Shown here one piece after another: positions 45,022-56,446 of a stretch of DNA of 64,000 nt (its first letter is position 1; every line of letters begins with the position of its first letter). Location of the stretch: contig JAKSZP010004202.1 of the NCBI GenBank assembly GCA_022478985.1, positions 1 through 64,000 on the forward strand, read 5' to 3'. Made by a program: the position numbers and the translations under genes. Below the pieces are notes generated by a model that did no database searches, had not been told where the DNA came from, and worked only from the letters and a program-made list of their open reading frames with translations. The stretch is from Massospora cicadina. Lineage: Eukaryota; Entomophthoromycota; Entomophthoromycetes; Entomophthorales; Entomophthoraceae.

Positions 45022-45600
45022 TTTAAACTCACCACCACTTGCCAAAGGTGTACTGCATGGAACTCATGATCAGGGGAAACACCAGAATATCATCCATGTA
45101 GGCAACGGCGCATACCCCCAGCAAGTCCCCCAAAGCTGCATCATTATGGCGTTGGAAGATAGCAGGGGCATTCTTAAGCCCAAAGGTCATAACCCAAAAT
45201 TAAAAATCCTCTTCTGTTGCAGAATTCAGTTAGCCACTCCTGGCCCTTCTTGATCCAGATCTGATTGAACGCATTTAATTAATACAATTTGGAAAAGACT
45301 TTTGTTTTCTCCACATAGCATGAAATCTATGAGTCCAGAGGGATGGAATGTAAATCAGGTACAGTGACACTATTTAGGTTCTCATAATCTATTCATGGGC
45401 GTAAAATACCATCAGCCTTCTCCATGAAGAGAAGTGGGGAGCATACTGGGGAGGTAATATGAAAAATCGCGCCTTTGGCTAACTGCTCCTTAACCCACAC
45501 ATCTAATGCCGCTTCCTCCCATACAGTCAAAGGGTAAATTGAGGAAGATATATGCACCATATCAATGTGATCTTGAACTGGCAATCAAACTCTAAATGAG
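45022..45600 (-). pseudogene. R reverse transcriptase, N-terminal and palm part
   Basis: SSIYPLTVWEEAALDVWVKE, LAKGAIFHITSPVCSPLLFM, EKADGILRP (RT N-terminus, 45393-45584), then VCAVAYMDDILVFP (catalytic YMDD) near 45080-45120. The frame then runs into EFHAVHLWQVVVSLKAANLI, where LINE b cuts it. Confidence 0.85.
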
Positions 45601-45792
45601 CAGGTAATTCATTGGATAAAGCCACACCAAAAGAAGTTTACAACTCCTCCAAACAGGAAGGTAAAGGTACTTCTAGTGAGGGCTTAAACAATGGAGCAAG
45701 ACTGAGAGTGTGGATATTGGGCCAGTGGGGCAGATCGCCCTGAAAATTAGCCTCAGACAAAGGGACATATAATATACGACCATTCTTTAATG

Positions 45793-46059
45793 TTAAGAAA
45801 AGGTGTTGTCTTTCAAGTTGGTCCTGACGTCAAACTTTCGCCATAACTCTACTCTTAAAATAATGGGGTATAGAAGGTTTTTGATTGCTTGGAAGCAATC
45901 TGACAAACGATACTTGCCCACTTGATAATCCACTAACCTTAGAACCTTCAGTGTGGGAGTACCTTGAGAAGCCCCTTCCCTAACCATACAACCTGGCAAG
46001 TAACTAAGCTCAAGGTAGTCGTCTAAGTCAATAAAATTCTCAGAGGCTCCAGTATCCAC
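45793..46059 (-). CDS. R aspartic protease
   Basis: An 88-residue frame starting MDTGASENFIDLDDYLEL with the catalytic DTGA motif intact, then PTLKVLRLVDYQVGKYRLSD and LYPIILRVELWRKFDV. It lies between the gag remnant and the RT of R. The C-terminal I-I-L motif fits the family. Confidence 0.8.
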   Translation of the reverse strand: MDTGASENFIDLDDYLELSYLPGCMVREGASQGTPTLKVLRLVDYQVGKYRLSDCFQAIKNLLYPIILRVELWRKFDVRTNLKDNTFS

Positions 46060-47989
46060 AAAATGGTAGTGCTGATTTTTCCTAAAGGGGATGAAAGGGT
46101 AGCTATCGATAAAATTTAACCTGAATGATCTTTATTTAGAACAGAAAACGCCAACACCTCACTAGAAAACTCTACATCAGGCATAAGCATGCCTCCAGGG
46201 CATGTTTTGCACCATAAAATGGAGAAGAATAATTGGCCACTCTTACTATTGAGGCCACATATCCCACCATACTTTCAGCAGTTGCATACACATTTTCATT
46301 TTTTATATGTGGTTCCTTTTCCACCTCCTGAGTTCTGCGAATCATGGTAGGGGCCAAGCAGGTTCTCAGGGTTATTTTGATATATTGAAATATGGTCCTC
46401 GTCAGAGCCATAAGAGCTAATAAATGGCTAATTTTTTGTGTGTCATTTGCATTATAAAACGCGTTTCAGGCTTCAACAACCCCATACCTGCTACAAGGGT
46501 CTGGAGTATATCATTATCCAGGGCCATCACCACCAAGCCCTTAGTTGATGATTTAGCCTGCACTGCAGAAATGCGGTGTTAAAAAGTGTTATTATTAATT
46601 TTTTTATCAAATTTGGGTCTAGACTCTCCTGGACCCTCAAATTCCGCTGAAATGGGGAGAGAATCAGTGGGGAGCTATGCACTGTTTAAGGGAAAAACAC
46701 TAGTTTTGGCTACTGTATTTACAGGGGCTGACGCGGGTGACATCCTTGCGGCATAGTCATCTGAAACATTTAATTTAAACTCAGGTCTAGACCCTTGTTC
46801 ACCTTCATATTTGTTGAATTAAAAGGTTTAGAAGGGTAATATTCCTCCTTTTGAGGGGTGTGCACAACTTTTTGGGACCCTTATAAATAGGGGCCGCCAT
46901 GGGTGAAACAATGATGGCCAAACTACCTGGTCCCTTCTGAGTTGGGGCGGAGAAACCGCCCCAAAGAGCTTCAATCAGTTAGTCAAAGTTGGGAGGGGGC
47001 GACTGCCAAATTGGGAAGTTTCTTGCAGGGAGGTCCAAGTTAGAATCGAGAAATGACATTTTAATGATGTTGGGAAACGGTAGGTCCTGTGCTTTATCAC
47101 AAAATTCATTCAAACATAATTTCACCAGAGGGTGTGGCATAGTCATTTAAGCATCCACTATCACCCCTCACGACACAGGTTCCAATTCAATCATGGCAGA
47201 AATTGTATTTCTGTGCCAAGAGTATATCAATACATGTGTATTCACGCACTATGTCTCAGTCCAACCAAGAGAATTTGTGAAGTTAGATCATGTAATACCG
47301 GCCTATCAGAACACATGCAGGAAGGTTTTACCCCCAGTACTTGGGGTTTGTCCTCTGCTCCTATATTTTCGCTTTCTACTCCCTATCCCTCCTATTGGTG
47401 CAGTATATTTGTCCCAAGGTCAGCCCGCCTCAATTAAAAAAAATATAAATTCACCAGGAGACCAGCTTAGTGAAGAGAAAAAACTCATAGAAGGGGTGGA
47501 TGGATGACATGTCTGTATGACGTTGCTCCAGAACATGCTCCAAACCCTCCATTGATCTCCAAAAATGCAGATGTGCATGGAACACCACAAAAACCCAGTC
47601 AGATGCCTCTGGAGATAGCCAATATAGCAGATCCACCTTATGCGAGAGTGGACGAGAACCAGACAACTTGTCATTTATATAAAGAAGCTTCCAGTGATAG
47701 GGAAGTCAGGGCCTGTTAATTTTGGAGTAAATCTCAGGGGAAAGATGAGGAATTGTGACAACAGGATCACAAAAAGTCCGAGTCCACCAGGTATGAACAG
47801 AAAGGGTGGTCACTTCCCAGTTGGTAGTTGAAAAAATAACGCTGAGATGCAACAATAAAAAACAAAAGAGCAAATTGTGGTGAGCACCATATTGGGCATG
47901 AGAAAAGGGCAAGCGCACCCAATTACACATAAAGAAATTCCCAAATGGATAATTCTGATGCGCGTAAAATAAAAGGGTTAATTAACTAA
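46060..47989 (-). pseudogene. R gag and leader
   Basis: Broken frames read CDPVVTIPHLSPEIYSKINR (near 47710-47770), GSRPLSHKVDLLYWLSPEAS (near 47600-47660) and, past SINE-1, KLCLNEFCDKAQDLPFPNII and WQSPPPNFD (near 46990-47110). They lie between the 5' LTR and the protease. The capsid domain is recognisable only by position and a helical, Trp-rich character. No zinc knuckle was found. Confidence 0.6.
47129..47445 (+). mobile_element. SINE-1, tRNA-derived
   Basis: 317 bp inserted in R gag with TSD TAATTTCACCAG (47117-47128) and TAAATTCACCAG (47446-47457). The head has an A-box-like GGCATAGTCATTTAAG and a B-box-like GGTTCCAATTC spaced as in a tRNA. The 3' end, CCCAAGGTCAGCCCGCCTCA, then an A-rich tail, parallels the LINE d tail. 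Confidence 0.75.
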
Positions 47990-48886
47990 TGTCAAGAGAG
48001 TGTCTGTAACTCTCTCATTCCCAGAGAGGTGGTGCGGGATGCACACCCACATCACCAGATAACTATCCATTAGCATTATGGGAAACAGTGCACCGCAGAG
48101 GGTGCAAGAGCAGAAGGGACCCAGGGCAAGGGTGTACAACGCAGTATACATGATAAGATAACGAATAAATAACAAAGCTTGGGTAGATCTTAAAGGGACG
48201 TCCATAACCAAGTGTAGATTGGTGCTAGGGGGCTTGGGTGCCTCGATCTAGAGGAGACCAGGGCGTCCCAAAGGTGCACCAGAAACTTTAGTTAATTGAG
48301 ATAAGATAAAGTAGCCAAAGTTGGTGGAGACCTCCTCAAAGAAGTCCTCACGCAGGTTCACCCAAGGAACCATATTTTAAAAAACATAAGATAACGGGGA
48401 ATGTTTATTGAAAGAAGTCAACCAACAAGAAAGATTGGTCTCAAAGAAACATATTTATGCAATCAGGGGGAATTGTCCTTTGGAGGAAGTGGTGCTAAGC
48501 CCTGGTGCACCAATAAGCGCACGCTTCCATTAGCCAGTGTACTAAATTTTTGAGATTGACTGAACTTGAGTGATTGATTGTAAACTCAGATGACCCAATT
48601 TTGAAATTCCAAAAATCAAACAGGTTTTGAAATCCTGTTTGCCAATTAACCAAATGAACCATCGCCATTGATAATATAACTAGTTTGTTTTAATGCTTTT
48701 GCCTTCACACAGGGCTGAGCATTGCGCACATCCCCTAGGCTGACTTGGCATACCTGACCTGAACCTAGCACTGGTCTAGGATGTACTTGAGGTCAGGAAG
48801 ACCTGGCAACTTAACCTTTTTGGCCTCCTGACGACTAGCTTTAACATTACAGTTAGTACCCTCAATTATTTTATCAGGCCATGACA
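47990..48886 (-). repeat. 5' LTR of R
   Basis: 897 bp. On the minus strand it starts TGTCATGGCCTGATAAAA and ends GACACTCTCTTGACA. It matches 34574-35470 base for base over long runs and belongs to the family of the solo LTR at 2706-3546. Confidence 0.92.
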
Positions 48887-49290
48887 TTCCAGCAGAAGTT
48901 GCCACCCCACTGGAAGCAACATTTGGTGTTCCATGTCTCTCAACAGTCCCAATTCAAGGGAACAATCCCAGAAGACTCTGAGCTCATTGTATTCGAGGGT
49001 GTGGAGGAACCTGAGGTTGAGGATATCCTGGACTCCCAACAATCCAGCAATGCAATCCAGTATTTAACCACGTGGAAAGGATTTCCAGCCTACAAGGATG
49101 ACTGGGTTGGCGCATAAGACTGCGCTAACTTCTCAAAGCTTGTTGAGGCTTTCTGAGCCTCCCACCCAGATGCTCCCCATCCCCCCAAGTTTGCTACGCT
49201 AATGGCGATTAAATTGCCAAAGGCCCATATAAATGTGGCCCTTGCTCAATTACCCAGTGGTGGTGCCTTCCCGGAAAAAGGGAAGAGTAA
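48887..49290 (+). pseudogene. P integrase end and chromodomain
   Basis: FQQKLPPHWKQHLVFHVSQQ (integrase C-terminal barrel) is followed by a chromodomain: EVEDILDSQQSSNAIQYLTT then WKGFPAYKDDW, near 49015-49110. The frame then has a stop at VGA and continues as NFSKLVEAF. It joins in frame with GPYLVEEDLKNGAF left of R at 34573. Confidence 0.9.
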
Positions 49291-50441
49291 TGTAAGTCTT
49301 GGGAGCGCCCCCTCCATTTGGATCGAGGGATGTTCCCTTTCTTATCAAAAAAGGGTCCAAGAAGAGCAGCTATAATTCTCATCTCACAGGTCGACCTCGC
49401 CATGTGGTGGATGAGCGTTGGGTAACAGCTCTCCCTTTGAGAATCATACCACCTGTTCCAGTATTAACATCAGATGAATTAATAAAACGAATTAAGGGGC
49501 TTTGTGCCAAGCTTTTGGGGAGTCAGCATTCTCTTGGTACGAAAGGTCTTATAAAGTTGAGGGCAATGAGCCTACATATTTAATATCCAAGAGCCCATAA
49601 TCATCAAAAACAAGTCCCAATGGGCATGTACCTTCAATGAATAAAGCATCTAATATCAGATCTTTAGCAAAACTTGCCAATGGCATTGGGCCATTAGAAA
49701 ATTCTGACGCAAGTTCAAAACCTTTTCTGGCAGTATCTCAACCCCCCAATAGTTTAATTTGGACTGACGGACCCTGGAGTGACTGGGTGTGGGTGGTTTG
49801 GGTATCCCAAACCCATTTCTGACCTCATGGGACCACTCCTATGTTGGGTGGCCTTGAGAGGTTCCCGCTGCCTGTCAAATGAGAAGTCATCGCTCTAGTC
49901 CTCAAAACCTAAGAAAATTGGCAATTTGGACATCTTTGGATGAACTGACAGCAACTTGGCCCGCTGCTGACAATTTAGAAGTCAGTTCTAAATAATACAT
50001 TTCCCCCTCATCTCAAAGTTTGTCAGGTTAGGCAAATACTAAGAGCCCTTATCCAGAGCTTGTCTAAGCTTTTCCCAAATCAATTTTCTATTTAAGCAGT
50101 CGTAACACACTAAGAAAATTGACAGTTGATTTTCCAATTTTAAAATTCAATAAAAATATGTACCCAAAATTTGATTTTTTTCCCTATGGCAAAATTAAAC
50201 TCTTCCATTGAATCTCACTTTTCCAAGCAATTATACCCATGGGCCCTGGAGCCATGACAACCCAGTTCGTTGCAGGGTTTTTTCACAATTATGATCTTTT
50301 GGCTTTTGCTGGTGAATTATCACACTGTATAATTCAATGTTGTTCGGTTAGCAGCGCATCTGGCATTTGGGCTTCTCATCTGGGTGTTTGGACATCCAGA
50401 CTTGCAGGCCAGTCAAAAATTTATCTTCTGCCATCATGATA
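49291..50441 (+). repeat. LTR B, 3' LTR of P
   Basis: 1151 bp, TGTAAGTCTTGGG to CATCATGATA. It matches LTR A throughout (for example GGATGTTCCCTTTC, CCATGGGCCCTGGAGC). Divergence by eye is larger than between the LTRs of N or R, in keeping with P being the oldest layer. Confidence 0.88.
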
Positions 50442-50446
50442 TTAGC

Positions 50447-50695
50447 TGTTAATGAACTTTTTGAGGACATACCAAGAGTTAGGTTGTAATATATCATTAT
50501 AGAGCCACTTTCTGCACACTCATATTGACTTCTTTCCAAGAAATGGTGGTACTTTGAGTGATGAACGTAGAGAGAAATTCTACCAATATATTTATAGTGA
50601 TGGAAAAAAGGTATCAGAGAGAGTGGAGCTTGTCTATGCTTGTAGATTATTGTTGCAATAACATGACTGATGCCCCAAAATAGACTACAATGAGA
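50447..50695 (+). pseudogene. Right half of the relic gene interrupted by element P
   Basis: Frame-shifted plus-strand text reads QELGCNISL, HFLHTHIDFFPRNGGTLSDE, RREKFYQYI, then MEKRYQREWSLSMLVDYCCN. This matches the recalled metazoan motif order (GCNMSLKIHFL, DFFPEN, RFHQDI, MEKRYQGKW, MLADYCW). The stop after SL and several frameshifts show that it is dead. Together with the left half it was one gene before P landed. Confidence 0.6.
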
Positions 50696-50699
50696 ACCA

Positions 50700-50987
50700 A
50701 ATTAAAACAGATATGATCCAGTGATTAGTTAAATAATTAATTGTCTGACTGGAAAAATCCCATACATATATATTCCAGAAAGAAGAGCTAAAAATTTTCT
50801 GGAGTCATATCCTTGTTCCTTAACCCCAAATTGGTTCAAATGGACTATCTTTGTAAGGGAGATAGACAACTCTATTTCCCTATAAACCCATATTATATAT
50901 TTATATAACTAATATTATACCCAAAAATGATGGACATAAGTGTAAACTTTGTTTAGTTATAATTAGAATAACAATAATTGTAATTGG
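50700..50987. other. AT-rich flank of the relic gene
   Basis: No recognised feature. It continues the DNA that held the relic gene and contains the left TSD of SINE-2 at its end (50976-50987). Confidence 0.3.
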
Positions 50988-51277
50988 AAGGGAGGGTGCC
51001 CCAGTGATAGAGTATGGACTCAATGATCACTGCCAAGTTCAATCCAGTATATGAACTTTGGGTAGGGGATGTTATTGACTGTGTTGGCACTGTGCACCAA
51101 TGCCCTGAACTGAGATAGTGAATAACAATGTGGTCCATGGAATTCCTAGCCTATCAGAGCGCTGTGCATAAAGCGTTACCAGGATTTATCCTCCTTTCCC
51201 ATTGATCAGAATTTCCTAATTAATTGGTGTGGTATCATCCCCAGGTTGGCCCACCTCAAATAAAAGTAAAATTTAAG
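50988..51277 (+). mobile_element. SINE-2, tRNA-derived
   Basis: 290 bp with TSD AATTGTAATTGG (50976-50987) and AATTGCAATTGG (51278-51289). The head has GGGTGCCCCAGTGATAGAGT and a B-box-like AAGTTCAATCC. The 3' end, CCCAGGTTGGCCCACCTCAA then ATAAA, closely matches the LINE d/a tail CCCTGGTTGGCTTACCT. Confidence 0.8.
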
Positions 51278-51370
51278 AATTGCAATTGGGTTTCTAGTCT
51301 CTTTGCCTTGGGTGTAGAAACTGTTTGGTACAAGTAACCCCAATTTTGAATGAAAACCAGTGTTCTAGTG

Positions 51371-51784
51371 CAGCGGTTTCCAAACTTATATTGCCAATGT
51401 ACCCCTTCACATTACATTATTTACCTGATGGATCCCCAGATAAAATGACCCTACACTTTCAGGGTGATGGCTAATTGTAAGAAGACTGGACAGCTGAGCT
51501 GGGTGCATGTTGCAATATGGTTTGATCAACCACTTGGACAAAACTAAATTATATTTTATGTATAATTATATTTAACTAAAATGTAGGCAAAGGAGTCAAT
51601 TGATCAGTTTACTATGTTGAGGGTTGAGTTACTAGTACTAAAAGATGCTATTAATTGCTGTTGGGTTGGATTGCCAATGAAAAATATCATATGAATCAGT
51701 TTGGCAATCATTGCCAGTTGAAAGGATTTTGGGAAGTGTGATTAGCTACTTGCCATCCCACCAGCGCTCAATCTAAAACCACTA
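51371..51784. mobile_element. Possible hAT-type MITE
   Basis: It starts CAGCGGTTTCCAAACTT, the classic start of many hAT terminal repeats, and a weak inverse (ATCTAAAACCACTA) ends near 51784. About 410 bp with no coding capacity. No 8-bp target duplication could be matched, so the right boundary is uncertain. Confidence 0.4.
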
Positions 51785-54014
51785 TATATTTCTCCACTTA
51801 CCTCATCCTGTAGTCTAGTAAGAGTGTCAGGATTTCCCCTATTAAGGGTGAAGCCTCAACTTGGTGTTAATTAATATGTTATAGTTAATATCAATTATCT
51901 CTAATATTTATCTATATATGGTATACCATTTTCAAGTATAAGGCTGATAAACATTAAACTTGGCTCCCAATTGAGGTGTGTGAACACCCAAGGGAGGGCC
52001 CAGAATGCCAGAGGCACAATAATCTGAATTACTCATAGAAGTGGGGCTTAACATTAACGTTAGGAAAGTAAAAGTTTAGCAACGTACTAAAGGCCCCCAA
52101 AACAAACCAAATGGCTGTGATGGAGCAACCGAAGGTCTCATGGGGTAACCCCCATGGGCAGGAGAGGCAGGGAGGATGACACCTACTCTTGGTTCTAAAG
52201 TTTTGGGCCTTCAACTTTACACAATGGATTAGAGAATTTAAACAGGGAGCTTTGAATTCTGGCATAAGATTGTCAACAAAAATGGGACATGAGTGGGACC
52301 TGCGCAAGGCGCTAGAGCTGAGCTCCACCTAAGGGGTGCTCCAGGCCCCTCAGGCAAACAAGGTCTTCAGTAAGTGGATTGGGTGTGGATCTGGGATCCA
52401 CCAATGATGGGGTGAGGTCACTCTGTCACTGTCCAACAAAATGAGCAAATTCCAGAAAACCAGGAGTGGGGCAGTGCACTGGGATCATAGCAAACAAATA
52501 AAAATTGGTGATGGGAGGTGAGTAAATGCAATCTGGAGTGAATTGTTTTAAAATTTTTTTGATGAACTTCTAGGTGGTAGGGTCAATCAAATTGATGACC
52601 CAGTCAATGATCATTTGGATGAGAACCTTAGTGGCAGCATGCTTTGCTGGATTGATAGATGGTTTTCTTCAAAATTAAAAAGTGAAAGGTGGAGTATGCA
52701 ACAGGCAAAATGGCAAACGCAGGGGTTTATCCTTTGCAACTTAGGCGAGGGAGTAAAATGAACTGACAACAGCTATTTTGGGCTGTTATCTTATGAAGTG
52801 AGGGGAAAATTGGGGAGAGGCATCTAAGGATTGGCACCTCAGGATTCAGTGGTGGGCTCCAATTGGCTGGGGGAGCAGTATGCAGGGGGTATTTGAGCTT
52901 TGAACAAATAAAAAACTTTTGTGGCTTTTTTTCAGGTTTTGAGGCCAAGTCAGGTCAACAGTTCTGATCCAGCACCTAACCATTCGAGTCAGGTTGGCCA
53001 TGCACCCTGAACTGCCTGAATCCATTATGGTGGGTTGAAGCAATTGTTAGAGCTAATCAATGGCCTGCCAGCTGCCAGAAATGTGGCCCAAATAAATTTT
53101 CTGTAATGGGTAGCACAACCCAGCTTCCCTCGCCTGGAATTGTCAGATTAGGCCTTGAAATCATCTCAACCCATGTTGGGGAAATTTTGGCAAAAAACAG
53201 TCAGGGATGGGGTAATCTCCAGGGGCCTGCCTGTGAACCCTGGATTGAGCGACCTCTCCAAAGACACCCTCTATTATCTCCAACAGGGTAGAGGAGGGAG
53301 AGAGAGGAAGGGATGGGGGATCCTAGGGGACAAGGGCAGTAACCCAACGCCATCCACCACATGGGCCAAATCACTTAACTGTGAAAGGAGGTCCACCTGG
53401 GCCTTTGGACCCCTTTTGGTCCTGAAGGGATGCTGGACTGATCTAGGAACAATGGCTGGATCTCTAGACTCACAACCATTGGACCTATATTATAGTATAT
53501 CTAAATTATTATATGAAGCAACAAGCAATTCCTATAGAATACTGGAATTATAAGCCAATAATTCAGTTAATGATTCTGAATTACTCTCCATTTGTTCCCT
53601 TGATAGGATTAAGTGAGTTCGCCACATGAATTGAATTATTTCTAAATTTCCATATCTATCTATAGTTTTATATTTAACATTTTTATTTAATTCTGCCTTT
53701 ATATGATACTCCCTAGTACTATAAATAGCACTAAACATTTTAATAAAAAATAAGTTTCCTTGCAGTACTGATTACTCTATAAAGTTATATTGCCATATTT
53801 ATAAATTTGGATTTTAGTTCAAAATTCTCATTTGGTATATTCAGCCCACAGGAGCCTCTGAGCCATTGTCAACTGGTTAAATTCCAATAATAGGAATTTA
53901 TTAGGACCTCTGAGCCTCTAGTAAAGACTAAGTTCTATATAAAATTATTTATATATTGGGGTTTAGTACAAAATCCGCAACTGTTTAAAAAACTAAAGTG
54001 AGCTTGAAAGACCA
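51785..54014. other. Unresolved 2.2-kb stretch
   Basis: A TGTCAGGATTT at 51827 looks like the start of an M/N-type LTR on the plus strand, but no matching end or partner was found. Within 52400-53500 there is more GC and short open frames (53106-53291, 53155-53553) without known motifs. 53532-53738 holds a 68-codon minus frame (HIKAELNKNVKYKTIDRYGN) that I cannot place. 53560-54014 is AT-rich. Confidence 0.3.
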
Positions 54015-54582
54015 TGTCAAGAAATCTTTATGACTGGACAATAAGCCAAAATAATTACCAGCAGATCATTTGTTAACCATCAAGGTTAGGCCTATATGAG
54101 TATTATTGAGTATCTAAGTTAACGAGCAAAGTTGACCTCAGAGTATAGGAGGAATTTTGCCAAAGACATAGTGATTAGGCGGTTAGGAAGTGTCAATGCA
54201 GAACGAATGATTGGTAATCACCTCAAACTAGGCAATCATGAATTTAATAAGTGATGAACTCTGCCAGAACCAATGAGATAAGGCGGAGCAAATTACTAAG
54301 CTGAGAAAATGGTATCGTCTGAGTCACTGAGATGTAAGAGAGATGAGGAGATTGAAGAAAAAGTGGTTAGTAATAAGAGTTTGATTGAACTAGGAAAGAT
54401 CCTCTGAAGGTATTAGATTAATTAAAGAAGTGTCATTGGGGGCAATTGCTTCATATTTATTAGAGCGTTTATTGCATTGATTTGAGTGCGATGATCTTCA
54501 TATTGTTGGTTCTATTGCTCAGTGGGCGTAACCCTGTGCAAAACCCTCAGTGTATCTTTGCTATACTGCCGATTTTATAACA
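54015..54582 (+). repeat. 5' LTR of S
   Basis: 568 bp, TGTCAAGAAATC to GATTTTATAACA. It matches 61897-62465 throughout. Confidence 0.93.
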
Positions 54583-54583
54583 G

Positions 54584-54599
54584 TGGTGCTCATTACAGG
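54584..54599 (+). promoter_or_regulatory. S primer-binding site
   Basis: TGGTGCTCATTACAGG, one base after the 5' LTR. It is nearly identical to the PBS of N, on the opposite strand. Confidence 0.75.
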
Positions 54600-54639
54600 T
54601 GGCCACTGATCAATTATAATAAATAAAAAACTTCAGTCA

Positions 54640-55620
54640 TTGGCCATGGTGCATCAGGCTTGCTTTACCAGAGGATCTTCACGCCAAGCTGCATCCAGTG
54701 GATATGCGGAAATTAAACTTGCCCTGGACGCTGTGCTCAAAATGCAGAATGAGCTTCTTCAAGAAGTTTGTATTGATAAGCTGCCTCTGCTCAATTGTGA
54801 TGGGAATATTCATGAGTTCTTCAAGTGATTTAAGTTTGCAACGGAAGGAGCTTCAGATTGGCGGAAAGTGAAATTATTATTATCCACCTTGGATGTCAGA
54901 AGTGCTGACCAACTTACTTGCTACTTTCTAACAGTTCCTTTACATACTAGGAAGTGAAGGATAAGGTGCTGTGGTTATTCAGGGGTACTGCAAAGATGTC
55001 GCAGTGGAAGGCAGACTTCTTGACCATTGGGTTCCAGCATAACAAGACCCTTATCACATTTGCTAATCAATTTATGGCATAAGCTCACATGTTAATTGGG
55101 GCAGGGACTTTATCTTGATCAGACGTGTGCATTTTAATGACCTTAACAGTGAGGCCATACTATGAGCTGTACAATGTTATGGCTCTGTATTTAGAAAACA
55201 GCGTACCCTTGCTTAAAATCATTCACACTTTGCGCCATCTAACTGCTACCTTTCCTCTTCACAATACAGAGTGGAAACATACTTCATCCATTGCCAAACT
55301 TTCTTATTCAGAAAAATTACTCCGCCTTGCTTAGAGTTCACAAAGTAATCCTCAGCCATATTATCACTATGTGCCTCACCCTCAACCAAGTTGCTATCAG
55401 CAGTTCACCTATTAGGTTAGATCTGTTTATGCTGATCAGTTCCGATATAACTTTTGGCGTGAACAATCTTTCAACAATCATGGACGCAGTCCCTATGGGG
55501 TCAAATGTTATGAATGTGATTGGCTGGGGCACCTGGCATGGGTTTTCCACACCCATCTGGTCCATCACATACAGCAGGATCAGTGCTATCAGGGAAAATG
55601 CAGAGTAAAGTAGAGATGGG
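54640..55620 (+). pseudogene. S gag
   Basis: It begins near 54640 with ALDAVLKMQNELLQEVCIDK, then FKFATEGASDWRKVKLLLST (capsid-like) near 54826-54885. Further frames are broken. A zinc knuckle remnant CYECDWLGHLAWVF lies near 55507-55550; its fourth ligand (Cys) is lost. Many stops. Confidence 0.7.
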
Positions 55621-56039
55621 ACTTTCTACCTCTGATATTACAACCTCAAACGTCCCACTTAAACCTATCCACGTACCTGCAGCAGAAGTCTCTCAGTACA
55701 AGGACGCATTCTTATATCAGCAGCCGGTTGGAGGTGTGAATGTATTGATCTTAGTGAAAAAATTGACATAGTGCAAGATGGACCCCAAGAGCAATCGAAG
55801 CCTTATGCCTGTCAAATGTTTGACCAAAATTCTATAGAGGAGCCGGATCTGTCCTCTGATGCGTTTCTCTTAAAAGGAGTGAGTACTGCCCTCTCTGTGG
55901 ACACTATTGTTAAAGAGTACCCTAAAATAGGGAGGGTATTATGGGCTTTCTGGGGACAATAGAACCGTTAAATACCTACATTTTAAGCAATCAGAATTCT
56001 TTCTATTATGAATATACCTGCTGTGACATAGTTGTTGCA

Positions 56040-56446
56040 AAAACCCGTGTCTGCACTATAATTTATGCAGGCGCCCAGTTAACATAGTGTCCACAAAGTT
56101 GGTGGCAAAGTTGTCATTAAAGCCTAATGTGGAACACCATATGGTAAATGGGATTGCAGGTGCAGGAAGCACGGTCTCTGAGGGAGCATACAGCGCGCTA
56201 CCCTTGAAGTTTGGGTCAATTGTTATTGTAGCCCCAGCAATAGTGCTACCCAACAGTACTTGTGATCTGTTAATTGGAACTGCTTTCCTGCGCCACTTTG
56301 GGGCTGTCATTGATATGATGGCAGAGACCTTCGTAATCCTGGGTCAGCAGATACCAATCTACTTTACCTCAAGGGGAGTACCAAAAGATCCGGTGCACAT
56401 GGGTCATATCAACCTGATCTACAGTAATGGGGTGATTCCGGTTTGA
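56040..56446 (+). pseudogene. S aspartic protease (active site lost)
   Basis: TIIYAGAQLT at 56052-56082 stands where D-T-G-A-Q is expected, so the catalytic Asp is Tyr and the Thr is Ala. The fold continues as VSTKLVAKLSLKPNVEHHMV, GIAGAGSTVSEGAYSALPLK and STCDLLIGTAFLRHFGAVID (the ILG-type motif). One stop follows QLT. Confidence 0.75.

Larger units (their letters stand above)
34574..48886 (-). mobile_element. R: chromodomain Ty3/gypsy with three nested insertions
   Basis: Two 897-bp LTRs (47990-48886, the 5' LTR, and 34574-35470, the 3' LTR) in minus orientation. The target duplication is TTCAG/TTCCA, and P's frame joins as NGAF/QQKLPPHWKQ, which fits a duplicated TTCCAG with one C lost. 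Internal order from right to left: gag, protease, RT, RNase H, integrase, chromodomain. Nested inside are SINE-1 (47129-47445), LINE b (43093-45005) and LINE d (37561-42786). R's own length is about 6.8 kb. Confidence 0.9.
17308..50441 (+). mobile_element. P: chromodomain Ty3/gypsy element expanded by nesting
   Basis: LTR A (17308-18495) and LTR B (49291-50441) flank the element. The TSD is CTAGC at 17303-17307 and TTAGC at 50442-50446, one transition apart. P's own internal DNA is only about 4 kb, in four pieces: 18496-19761 (gag remnant, protease, RT start), 22362-22996 (RT), 32947-34573 (RNase H, integrase) and 48892-49290 (integrase end, chromodomain). M, Q1 and R fill the gaps, and across each gap the frame resumes in order. 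All coding parts contain stops. Confidence 0.85.

Noticed and set aside
47129..47200. A functional tRNA gene
   Set aside because: A and B boxes are present, but no cloverleaf could be drawn. The tail and TSD show a SINE.
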